Shown here piece after piece: positions 45,267 through 54,334 of a stretch of 64,000 nt of DNA. The DNA comes from Barthelona sp. PCE (taxonomy: Eukaryota > Metamonada: BaSk clade). How positions within the stretch are numbered: the stretch's first letter is position 1; each line of letters starts with the position of its first letter. The stretch spans positions 1,860,001-1,924,000 of the forward strand of contig JAUFOR010000008.1 of the NCBI GenBank assembly GCA_040285745.1, in the 5' to 3' direction. The position numbers and the translations under genes were made by a program. The notes below the pieces were generated by a model. That model ran no database searches. It saw only the letters and a program-made list of their open reading frames with translations, and had not been told where the DNA came from.

Positions 45267-48116
45267 ATGTCTGCAGTGGTAGCACCAGCACGCAGAAGGA
45301 AGCGGCGTAGAAGTAGCACACTAAATTTTGCTATAAATAGTTCGCTATCAACGTTTACAAGCGCTTTACCATTCACAATTACAGATATTGAGAATATATT
45401 TGGGCATGTACCCGGAGATGAAGTGCTTCAACTTTTTTCCACTTCCTCAACAAGTTTGACACGGTTGTTCGATTTTTGTGGAAATAGTCTTTTTACACTG
45501 GCGGGTAACATCAGATCAAACATTGCAAGAGTGATTGAACGATGCAGTGATCCTCTTCTCACAAACATTTTTTCTCGTTATGCACCCTTTATTGAATCGA
45601 AGCATAACTATCACATCACTGACAGGCTGCTTGCAATCTATGTACTTTCTTTTATGTTCCATGTCTCTGATCGATGTGTAGCAATTTGGCAAAAATACAA
45701 ATACTGTGATCGCTTAAAGACTTTATTAAACACCCCTATGAGAAAAGATCCTTCAACTGGGGAAATGACACTGCACCCTGTGCTATATCGGGAAATCTTT
45801 GCAGGGATTTTTTTTGGCAAGAAAGCCAAATTTTTTTTCGATGGGACTGTTTTACCTGTTTTTAACTCTTGGAATGATAACGATTTTGAGAAATTATGTG
45901 AAAGATCATCAGGGGTTGTTGACTTTTGTATCGAATATAATAACTTTGAGTTACTCAATAGAATATTACACCTTGCAACAATTAAAAAAAATGATTTGAT
46001 TGCAAGAAACGTTTTGGAATGTGCGTCGTTTTTCCCAAAAGAGATGTATCAGTATTCACTTATTAATGTGTTTCAATATATCATTGAGCGATACTTCTAT
46101 TCTTTATATCCAAAATTAGAAAGCTCTACCCACAAATTTAATAATATGAAACCGATACCTCGTCCAGAGATGAAGCATTATGCCCCGCATGTATTCACTT
46201 TCATGACTAGGTTCAGTGGTGTGAAGGGTAATTTCACGGCCTTCGATATGGATAACATCTTCCGTGCTTTCAGTCTTTTTACCGTCATGTCATCAAGTCT
46301 AATCCCTTCCTTCCGCCCAATCATGGTTGAGCTCTTCAAGCACATAGTAGTAACAAACGGCATGCATATATGTGACAACCTTGTTGTCGATGAAAACCAG
46401 GTCCAATTCGATAGGAGACAAGAGAAGGCCAACGAGTTCGGTGTCCCGCCAATAGATGTCACGTTAGACGATGAAGACTACTACGCGGCATATAATTTCA
46501 AGGCGTTCAGTAACCGCAGTCCACACCCGTCAGTAACCGTTGATAAGTTCATTCCGGTAATCAATGACATGCGCAGGAAGAAGATATATCAGTGCTTTCA
46601 CTCTTATATAAAGGAAACATGCACAGGATACATGGAAAAGATCGCACATGTTCTCAAGACGGTGATGAAGAAGATTGATATCTCTTACATTTTTTCAATG
46701 ACTGAGCCAGATATGGTCTTTCTCTTGAAATGTTCATTAAACGTCCCCATCAATGTGGTCGACATGCCAAGTTTCATGACAATTATCGAACAGATCCGAA
46801 CGTATATTGAGATAACACACTTTTTTGGTAATTTGGGTGAAGAAGAATACCGCCAACATAACATGGATTTAAGCGATCCGGATATGAGTGATGTGGACGA
46901 AGTAGCATCTCTGAGCAAGGAGGTTTCACTCGAATCCATGCTGCAACCCTTAGGTAATCACGATAGCATTGTTTTCGATGCAAAAATTGAAGCAAAGGAG
47001 GCGAATGGATTATCTTTTAATATTTCTAATGAATTGAGTGATGAAGGGAAGCAGTATCCTAACGATGTTGATCTGGGAGTGTTTCAGTTTGGACATCCTT
47101 CAGACACAGTTACGAGGCGAGAGCGAGAGAGTAATGTTGAAAAGCCAGAGCATTTCCCTCGCACAGCTGGTGGTCAGTTAAATAATCTCCAGCCATACTA
47201 TGACAGACGGCAGGGGATCGAGGCTAATTCTGATATTGAGAAAATACTCATTGATGTTAGACCCCTTTGCGATGTCAATGAACCGAACATTGAAAGATGG
47301 ATTGAGACATTCCATAACTTGCAGTACCCAATATGTTCACTGGTACAGCAGCTCTTCAGCCGAATTAATGTCTTTGCAATGCATAAGGTGCTTGATTTCG
47401 AGTATCACTTTGATCGTTTCGATATTTTATCCTTGCCATTTCAGGTTGCTGATAAAGAGACAATTGAATACATATTCCTACCGTTATTTGAGGAGGCGCT
47501 CGATTATCATTGGGATATCAATGAAAGTTATTGTCACTGTGAAGTTGAGAAAAGCGCCAAAACCCTTGATTTCATTTATGCTTTACGTGTTGTTGGTGTT
47601 GACATCACCAAAATCATCACAGATCTAGCGATGCGCACCATGCTTCGGTTTTTGGATCGCTTTGAGGATCACCCTATCAATTCTTATGAAAGAACCATTA
47701 TACGCTCAGTAGGCCGGTTTGCTTGTGCTGAGATTAGTGAAAGTAATAAGCAGGTGTGCTTTTCAATCTATAGGAAAGTGTTTTTATTGTCACACACAGT
47801 TGGTGCTGAAATCCTTGAGCCGCTCAGTTTTTGTCCATTTTTATATAGTTTTATCGAGGATATGGAGCCTGATTTCTATCTAGCTCTCGTTGCTGCTGCC
47901 AAACATGCGCTTAATGACTGTGATGAATCATGTTTTGTAGATACAAGCTTGTATTGTACTGTTAATGTTTTTGACAGACAAATCTCAGATATTCATAGAA
48001 ATAGCACTATAATTGACAGTGTTCAGTTTAGTGATCTTCAATTCTTTGCTGCAACACAACGGGATAAGAGTACAAGCATTGTAACATCCCAATACATCAG
48101 CTTACTTAACGGGTAA
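45267..48116 (+). CDS. large helical protein with N-terminal basic motif, unknown function
   Basis: The product is 949 residues from the ATG at 45267. Residues 8-16 (RRRKRRRSS) form a candidate nuclear localisation signal. The rest is mostly alpha-helical and Phe/Ile-rich, with a disordered acidic segment (about 540-650, including SDPDMSDVDEVASLSKE). I see no catalytic motif or named repeat, although the helix density resembles an alpha-solenoid. The promoter element 31 bases upstream of 45267 supports the start. It could be a divergent nuclear scaffold such as a cohesin or nuclear-pore component; the sequence does not decide. Confidence 0.55.
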   Translation: MSAVVAPARRRKRRRSSTLNFAINSSLSTFTSALPFTITDIENIFGHVPGDEVLQLFSTSSTSLTRLFDFCGNSLFTLAGNIRSNIARVIERCSDPLLTNIFSRYAPFIESKHNYHITDRLLAIYVLSFMFHVSDRCVAIWQKYKYCDRLKTLLNTPMRKDPSTGEMTLHPVLYREIFAGIFFGKKAKFFFDGTVLPVFNSWNDNDFEKLCERSSGVVDFCIEYNNFELLNRILHLATIKKNDLIARNVLECASFFPKEMYQYSLINVFQYIIERYFYSLYPKLESSTHKFNNMKPIPRPEMKHYAPHVFTFMTRFSGVKGNFTAFDMDNIFRAFSLFTVMSSSLIPSFRPIMVELFKHIVVTNGMHICDNLVVDENQVQFDRRQEKANEFGVPPIDVTLDDEDYYAAYNFKAFSNRSPHPSVTVDKFIPVINDMRRKKIYQCFHSYIKETCTGYMEKIAHVLKTVMKKIDISYIFSMTEPDMVFLLKCSLNVPINVVDMPSFMTIIEQIRTYIEITHFFGNLGEEEYRQHNMDLSDPDMSDVDEVASLSKEVSLESMLQPLGNHDSIVFDAKIEAKEANGLSFNISNELSDEGKQYPNDVDLGVFQFGHPSDTVTRRERESNVEKPEHFPRTAGGQLNNLQPYYDRRQGIEANSDIEKILIDVRPLCDVNEPNIERWIETFHNLQYPICSLVQQLFSRINVFAMHKVLDFEYHFDRFDILSLPFQVADKETIEYIFLPLFEEALDYHWDINESYCHCEVEKSAKTLDFIYALRVVGVDITKIITDLAMRTMLRFLDRFEDHPINSYERTIIRSVGRFACAEISESNKQVCFSIYRKVFLLSHTVGAEILEPLSFCPFLYSFIEDMEPDFYLALVAAAKHALNDCDESCFVDTSLYCTVNVFDRQISDIHRNSTIIDSVQFSDLQFFAATQRDKSTSIVTSQYISLLNG

Positions 48117-48701
48117 ATCGCTGGAAGCTTATATGAGGGATTCCCTTCTGAAACTGTCGATTCAAGAAGGAGCTAGATTCAATAAAATGTGAAAACGGTT
48201 TGAAGAGGTGTGTAGCTTAATGATTCAATATCATAATACTGCAATTTGATAATAAGTCAGTAAATAACCTTCTAAAGCAACGATTATGCCTTATATGGAA
48301 CATCTCCAACATACTCAGCAGCAAAATATCATCATTAAAACAATCAATGACACAGGTTTACTCTCATTGTGACACACTGTATTTTGTGAGATGCGCCTTG
48401 TGTTTTGCGATCGTTCAGGCATGAAAAACACAAATCTAAAGCAAGACCGTTTGTAGCAAATCGAAATTTGTTTTCGTTTTTTTTCCCCTATTCGTTTCTT
48501 TTTTCTACGTATGACCGTGTCAAAGATTGGACTGTGTCACATAGCACCAAATAGGTAGCTGTGTGGCGTTACAGAAAGGAAGATTTTCTTTTTTTTCCAT
48601 ACTTTGATGTCCTATGATTTCTATTTTTGTTCTGTGGTTGCTTTTGCCCATGGTATATAGAAATATAGGTCTTATAAGCTGACCTTGCTTACATTTAGAA
48701 A
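48117..48701. other. intergenic stretch before the CTL gene
   Basis: 585 bases of AT-rich sequence lie between two same-strand genes. There is a T-rich tract near 48475-48500 and a TATATAGAAATATAGG string near 48655. No gene or RNA is recognised. Confidence 0.5.
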
Positions 48702-50567
48702 ATGTATTCTACTCCTGCAAACGAGGATACTACGCAGATGCCATCTGAGGAAGCCATCAAGAACTACGAGTCAATCATTGTTGACAGAAAGCGCCACGAT
48801 ACCCTGTGCTGCTGTTTGTTCTTCATTTTCGTGATTGTCTTCTTTGGTATTGGTTTACAGGCTATGTTCACCAATAAGATGTCCACACTCACTGCCCCTA
48901 TCGATGAATTTGGTAATTATTGTGGTGAAGCCAAATATAACCTTGTTAACGAAACTGCTAACAGATTCGATTGTACTTCCCGTTCCTACCTTTTCTACTA
49001 CGACGTCACATCTTCCATTGGCAAGAGCCGTTGTGTTACAACCTGTCCTGATGCTGTTGGTATATCTTCTTCTGGTGATTCTGACTATATTGGTTACAGT
49101 GGTATCGATACTGATCCTTACGTTACGTACCCTTCCCTTCCCGTCTTTGGCCGCTGTTTCCCTGATGTTTCCCAGCTCGCTGTTAACCTTAGTAATGCCA
49201 ACAGTACCGCCTCAAAGGTTGTCGCTTTCTTTGCTGACTCCTTCTCAACCCGTTTCATGGCTGAGCTCTCAGAGGGCAAGTTGAAGCTTGGTATCTGTCT
49301 CGTCATTGGTCTTGTCGTTGGTCTCATTTGGATCTGGTTACTTCGTTGTATGGCTGGTTTCCTCACATACCTTACCATCTTCGCCGTCATTGCTCTCTTC
49401 CTCTATGCTACATACTATACTTACTCTAGCTGGAAGGATCTAGAAGAGGAGTACAAAGAGACTAACAATGCTGATACAAAGGATGATGCTAATAATATGA
49501 AGTGGGTCTTCTATATCACTGCTGGTGTTACAGTCATCTTCCTCCTTATCATGCTTTTCCTTTGGTCACGTATCAAGCTCGCTGTCGCCGTCATTAAGGT
49601 CACCTCTCGTGCCGTTTCCGATATGCGTCAGTTGCTCCTTGTGCCCGTTGTCTTCTTCGTCATTGATATCCTCTTTATTTCCATCTGGTTCTACATCACC
49701 TTGATGCTCATGGCTCAAGAGGATGCCCTCACCTATAAGGATGGTCGTCGTATTTGGAACTACAGCACTAAGCAATACGGTATCCTCTTGTTCGACGTCT
49801 TTGCCCTCTTCTGGATCCTGTGTTTCTTCTCTGCCCTTTCTCAAATCACAACTGCAGGTGCTGTTGCTGAATGGTATTTCTACCCCTCAGAAGATAAAAG
49901 TGGTATGTCCAGTCCTGTTTGGGGTTCTTTCATGCGTGCCTGGCATTATAACCTTGGTTCTGTTGCTTTCGGTGCTCTCCTTGTTGCTATCCTTATGTTG
50001 ATTCGTTTCATTCTACGCATTATTGAGGAGCAGCTCAAGAAGAAGAAGCAACAAACCGCCGCTAACGTTGTTAAGTGTGTTAACTGTTGCCTCAAGTGCG
50101 TCCAGAAGATTATCAAGTATATCAACAAAAACGCATACATCTACATTGCAATCTACGGTGGTTCATTCATTAACGGTTGTAAGGAAGCTGTTCAGCTCAT
50201 TGTTGCAAATGTTGCCAGAGCCGCTACACTTGATTTCGTTGCTGATTTCTTACTCGTTATCGGTAAGGTCTTCATCTCTGCCATCACTGCTGCCATTGCT
50301 GCTTTCATGTTCAAGACTGATGTCGATTATACTTACAAATACTGGTTCATCCTCGCTGGTGTCGTTTTCGTCGGTACTTTCGCTATTGCTTCCCTCATCC
50401 TTGCTGTCTTTGATATGGCTGTTGATACAATTTTCCTCTGTTTCCTCGTTGATTCTTCTGAAGCTGATGATGAGGAAGATCGTCTCCGTGCTCCCAAGGA
50501 ACTTCAATCTTTCTACAAGTTGAACAAGAAGAAGAGCAAGAAGAAGGATAAGGAGGAAGAGGAGTAA
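48702..50567 (+). CDS. choline-transporter-like protein (CTL/SLC44 family)
   Basis: The product is 621 residues with about ten membrane spans. The first span (CCCLFFIFVIVFFGIGLQAMF) is followed by a large Cys-containing extracellular loop (about 65-175). This loop has FDCTSRSYLFYYDV and CVTTCPD, the SLC44 hallmark. Later phrases typical of the family are AVAEWYFYPSEDKS, SFMRAWHYNLGSVAFGALL, NAYIYIAIYGGSFINGCKEA and FLVDSSEADDEEDRL. The tail is Lys/Glu-rich and cytosolic. SLC44 proteins carry choline, ethanolamine or related substrates. The strong T-ending codon bias, unlike several neighbours, suggests high expression. Confidence 0.92.
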   Translation: MYSTPANEDTTQMPSEEAIKNYESIIVDRKRHDTLCCCLFFIFVIVFFGIGLQAMFTNKMSTLTAPIDEFGNYCGEAKYNLVNETANRFDCTSRSYLFYYDVTSSIGKSRCVTTCPDAVGISSSGDSDYIGYSGIDTDPYVTYPSLPVFGRCFPDVSQLAVNLSNANSTASKVVAFFADSFSTRFMAELSEGKLKLGICLVIGLVVGLIWIWLLRCMAGFLTYLTIFAVIALFLYATYYTYSSWKDLEEEYKETNNADTKDDANNMKWVFYITAGVTVIFLLIMLFLWSRIKLAVAVIKVTSRAVSDMRQLLLVPVVFFVIDILFISIWFYITLMLMAQEDALTYKDGRRIWNYSTKQYGILLFDVFALFWILCFFSALSQITTAGAVAEWYFYPSEDKSGMSSPVWGSFMRAWHYNLGSVAFGALLVAILMLIRFILRIIEEQLKKKKQQTAANVVKCVNCCLKCVQKIIKYINKNAYIYIAIYGGSFINGCKEAVQLIVANVARAATLDFVADFLLVIGKVFISAITAAIAAFMFKTDVDYTYKYWFILAGVVFVGTFAIASLILAVFDMAVDTIFLCFLVDSSEADDEEDRLRAPKELQSFYKLNKKKSKKKDKEEEE

Positions 50568-50610
50568 TCCTGTACTTAAATAAATCTCATTGGAATTTTT
50601 CTTCCTTTTC

Positions 50611-50865
50611 ATGAATACTTCAACTTCTACTTCAACAGGGACATCTGTTTCAACCTCTGTGGGCATGTCTACATCAACAGAACCTCAACACACATCTATT
50701 TCTACAACAACACAAACTCACAACGTATCTGTCTCTACCTCAACTAATATCGAACCTCAGTTGACAGACCAACAGATTGGTGACCTTCCTGGCATCATGG
50801 CGAACTTCGGAAGAATGCAACAAGCTATTGCACCTCGTACAAGGGTTATATTTACTGATGAATAG
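50611..50865 (+). CDS. small Ser/Thr-rich protein with conserved-looking C-terminus
   Basis: The product is 84 residues. The first 50 are almost pure Ser/Thr repeats (STSTSTGTSVSTSVG). The last 34 (LTDQQIGDLPGIMANFGRMQ...RTRVIFTDE) look like a folded or binding segment. A CCTTTTC string runs directly into the ATG (50604-50610), exactly the position of the start element in the BRO1 gene, which supports a real gene. It follows the CTL stop by 43 bases. The function is unknown; O-glycosylation or phosphorylation of the Ser/Thr part is possible. Confidence 0.5.
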   Translation: MNTSTSTSTGTSVSTSVGMSTSTEPQHTSISTTTQTHNVSVSTSTNIEPQLTDQQIGDLPGIMANFGRMQQAIAPRTRVIFTDE

Positions 50866-50944
50866 TTGGATATCATACTGTCTTTGCAAATAGTTCTTGT
50901 AAAATCACTCCTTTTTACATCGTTTCGGTGTGGTATGTAACTTT

Positions 50945-53119
50945 CTAAGGCTTCCTCAATGAAGAGGGTCTTTTTTTCCTTGGTTTTGTTGCATTTCTTA
51001 TCGTAGAAACGCGTTGCTTCTTAGCCCTCTCGGCCTCCGCGTCCTGCTGCGCTTTTAGCTCACGTAATTTAGCTAATTTTTGATCAATTTTCGAAATGGT
51101 CGCCTGTCGCTCACCAGAGACAGCATCAATATTATGTTTAACCTGACGCTTGTGTTTGGTTTCGAAGAAATTGGCCTTGCGCATCCGCTTCACCTCCTGT
51201 TCCTGTGCATCCTTCACTATTCGTTCGTCATTCTCCTCCATACTCGTGAAATAATTCACAACTGACTGTTTTGACGTCTTGCTCTTAATTTGCTGATCGC
51301 GTAGAACGCGCTCATTCGCCTCCATGATACGCTTCTTCTCCTTTAGCTGCTGTTCACGCTTTGCTTTTAATTTGTCATAAGTTTTTAAAACATGCTCCTC
51401 ACGGATACGTTTATGTTTCTCTACACTAGCTTGTTTTTGAGTTTTCATTGTGTTTCTCTTGTCCTGCATGCGCCTTTGACGATGCTTTCGCATCTTTTCA
51501 ATATCGTCAAGCTTCTTCGATATCTTTGCTCGGTCTCTCTCCTTCTGCTCCTTAATACTGTTTCTCTTCAGCTCCTCTGCATGGCGCTCCTCCTCCTTGC
51601 GGAGCTTCAGACGGCTCTTAAGCTCACTCAGCGACATCTCAATCAGTAAACCGTGCTCAACAACTGAAGTTGGGTCATATTCCACATTTGTTGCTTTGGC
51701 CTCATGTAAAGCCCGGAGTTGCATGATGATCTCTTTCTTTTCCTTGAGTTCACGAGCTTCACGGATTTTTAAAAGTTTGTTGCGTTTAGACGCTTCTTTC
51801 CTCATATCTTCACTAATATCTTTCTTCTGCTCCACAATCTCTTGTCTTGACCTCTCAACACCCCTTGCAAGCTCACGTTTCTTCTTCTCGTTGATGTGAC
51901 GCTGCTGTTCCACACTTTCAATCAAACGTTCATGATGATCATTGAGCAGAACTGTTTTCTTATGCTTCATTTCCATTGCTGAAATCTGCTTATCCAACAA
52001 CGATGCCTCGCGTTCCTGGACAACACGATCGTGCAGAGTGTGTATATCGGCACGACGGGCCTCGATTTCATCAAGCCTTTTAAGCTCGTCCTCCCTCTCC
52101 AATTCAAGTCTTCGCTCCTCAAACTCTGTAGTGTCACGCATATTCGCCTCAAGTTCGAGAAGGGCGGCGGCTCTCTCTTCCTGCTCACGTTGATACAAAT
52201 AGTGTTCCTTCAGGATTGCTGCTGTGTTGAGTCGCACCTCGTGTGGTGTAAACTTTGGTGCTGGTCGGGCTTTGAAAGTCTTGGCCTCTTTCTTATCCTC
52301 ATCTACGAAAACAACCTTCTTCCGGGCCTTGTCACGGGCGTAATGGGGTGTCTTGACACTGCGCAGCTCCTCAGTTATCTCCCTATTCTTCTCCTTCGCT
52401 CTTTCAATATTTCTCTGAAGACGTTCGTCAGGTGAATAAAGGGTCTTTGGTATAGGCTTCGCCTTGAACTCTTCGACCTCAGGCTCAGCTGGGATCTCTG
52501 CAAGCCTCGGTGCAGGACGAGTCAATGCGAAAGGTTCTATCTTTGTTAGTTCAGTTCGAGATTTGGTGGTTGAACGTGAGCTTTGTGGTACCTCGACTTC
52601 AACTGCTGTCGTTTCTGCTTGCAAAGACTGATAAAAGTAGGACAGACGATCTCGAGTACTTGATAAATTAGGCATGAGTACTGTGTTAATATATCCTACA
52701 TCGTAATGTGTTGCTAAGGATGAAATACAGATATCCCGCTCATTGAATAGAAAGCGTAGCAGATTAAACAGCTTCAGATGATTAAAACAACTTAGAAAAG
52801 ATGAAAGTTCTCCAGTACTAAATTCTGAAGCACGAAACAAAGTACTATACATAATTAGGCGATACTTCAGCCTATCTTCGTTCAGAGCAGATGTATTTCT
52901 CTTAAAATAGCTCTTAATAATGGCAGTAAGCACCATTGATGATGAAATTACCCCAGTAAACAGTTCATCGATGAATTCCAGCGTCTCATAATCGTTCTTG
53001 ATGCTCTGTAGGTATGCGTCCAAGTGTGAATCAGGAGTTACCCGCTTTGGTTCAAATGTCTCTAATAAAGTAAGTACGTGATCTATAATCCCCTTAAAAT
53101 CGATCGGTTCTGCGTCCAT
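50945..53119 (-). CDS. CFAP99: CFAP99, cilia- and flagella-associated protein
   Basis: The product is 724 residues from the ATG at 53119; an in-frame upstream ATG at 53143 is possible. A helical N-terminal domain (about 1-170) begins with DFKGIIDHVLTLLETFEP. Next is a signature block (about 280-345): KTFKARPAPKF, VRLNTAAILKEHYLYQREQEE, then LLELEANMRDTTEFEERR. This matches the CFAP99 pattern FxARPxPxF...LRLNxAAILRExxLY...L-x-R-D-x-xEF. A long charged coiled coil runs to the end. CFAP99 is an axonemal component conserved in ciliated eukaryotes. Together with ZMYND10 and dynein it implies a motile flagellum. A TTAACCTTTTCAAC element lies 45-58 bases upstream. Confidence 0.75.
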   Translation of the reverse strand: MDAEPIDFKGIIDHVLTLLETFEPKRVTPDSHLDAYLQSIKNDYETLEFIDELFTGVISSSMVLTAIIKSYFKRNTSALNEDRLKYRLIMYSTLFRASEFSTGELSSFLSCFNHLKLFNLLRFLFNERDICISSLATHYDVGYINTVLMPNLSSTRDRLSYFYQSLQAETTAVEVEVPQSSRSTTKSRTELTKIEPFALTRPAPRLAEIPAEPEVEEFKAKPIPKTLYSPDERLQRNIERAKEKNREITEELRSVKTPHYARDKARKKVVFVDEDKKEAKTFKARPAPKFTPHEVRLNTAAILKEHYLYQREQEERAAALLELEANMRDTTEFEERRLELEREDELKRLDEIEARRADIHTLHDRVVQEREASLLDKQISAMEMKHKKTVLLNDHHERLIESVEQQRHINEKKKRELARGVERSRQEIVEQKKDISEDMRKEASKRNKLLKIREARELKEKKEIIMQLRALHEAKATNVEYDPTSVVEHGLLIEMSLSELKSRLKLRKEEERHAEELKRNSIKEQKERDRAKISKKLDDIEKMRKHRQRRMQDKRNTMKTQKQASVEKHKRIREEHVLKTYDKLKAKREQQLKEKKRIMEANERVLRDQQIKSKTSKQSVVNYFTSMEENDERIVKDAQEQEVKRMRKANFFETKHKRQVKHNIDAVSGERQATISKIDQKLAKLRELKAQQDAEAERAKKQRVSTIRNATKPRKKRPSSLRKP

Positions 53120-54334
53120 TGTGTGTTTAAAGTAGGAGTGCAAACCGTTAAAACGATGTACAAGTTGAAAAGGTTAAAATGTTGAAAACGACAATCAGTA
53201 TTATTACGAGTATTTTACAAAATGACAGATGGTTCCAATGATGTTTAGTTCTCCTTTATTCCGCATAAAGCATCATATAAATACATTTTGTAGGCTTGAT
53301 GCCTTAAGTTCACATCCAACACATACTGAACAGTTTTTTATTGAATACACTAACGTTTTGTAGATCATTATATCGGTTAATCGAGACTTTAATGCTATTC
53401 ACTCTTACGCAAAAGTCATTTGCTTGTTTATCAACAATTTAAGCAATTGTAATATTTAAACTCGGAACTAACGGAGTTTATTCATAATTACCATCAATTA
53501 CTTTTGTGTGAAAATCGATAAAAGAAAAGAATTGCTTTTTTATACGCAGGTCTTCATAATCCAATGTTATGCAATATATATACTGCAGCCATGTTCACTA
53601 TACTTATCTTCAATATATAATATATTTAAAATATGCATAAAGTCTAAAATGTAGTGTAAAGAAAAATTTCTTTTACGAATGTACAGATACAGGTGTCTTA
53701 TTAATTGTACAGCCATAAAATTCATTTGTACTTCTAAAAACAACAAAAAAATTGAAATTTGAAATAAAAAAATTGAGTTCATCAACTCAAGTTACTTTAC
53801 CTTAACTACATATAAATTATCTTTATGATCAAATTAATCTGATTAAATTCACCAAATAAAGCAGAAATTTGTGAAAATTCAAATAAAATTCGAATAACTA
53901 TTAATAATGTGAAGAAAAAAATTCCTTTTTAACTTAATGACATATTTACTAGAATTTAAACCTAAAAATTGTTTTACCATATAATTTAAGCTTCATATGA
54001 ACACTGAAGAGTGATACAATTTTGATGTGATGATTTGTTCTTCAAATACAATTCTATCGATGAGTTTTGGGTCATTTGTAAGATAATTAGCCACACAGAA
54101 AAGAGTTATGAGAGTTTTTTTGGAAGAAACCAAGGAGAACAGAAGGAGTTTTGTTTTTGCGTTCTTGCAATATTTACAAAGATGAATTAACATAAATTGG
54201 GGTATATTTAGTATTTACATGTGAATATATGCATGATTTAGAGATATAATGTAATAGTATGACTTTTCGTATTCTTTTCTGTATATAAGGGCTTGATTTA
54301 TTTAATGTACTGTCTAAATGGCGGCAAAACTGCG
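53120..54334. other. 1.2 kb AT-rich stretch without recognisable genes
   Basis: This is the longest gap between protein genes in the window. The part from about 53560 to 54260 is extremely AT-rich. Frames of 60-70 codons there are low-complexity Phe/Leu/Lys strings, better explained by composition than by coding. No repeat array or RNA hallmark was found. The left end carries the CFAP99 promoter. Confidence 0.6.
53164..53177 (-). promoter_or_regulatory. CCTTTT start-site element of CFAP99
   Basis: On the minus strand this reads TTAACCTTTTCAAC, 45-58 bases before the ATG at 53119. Confidence 0.4.

Noticed and set aside
53567-54193. Two minus-strand frames of 66-72 codons in the AT-rich gap
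   Set aside because: The translations are low-complexity Phe/Leu/Ile/Lys strings expected from AT-rich sequence. There is no start element and no domain.
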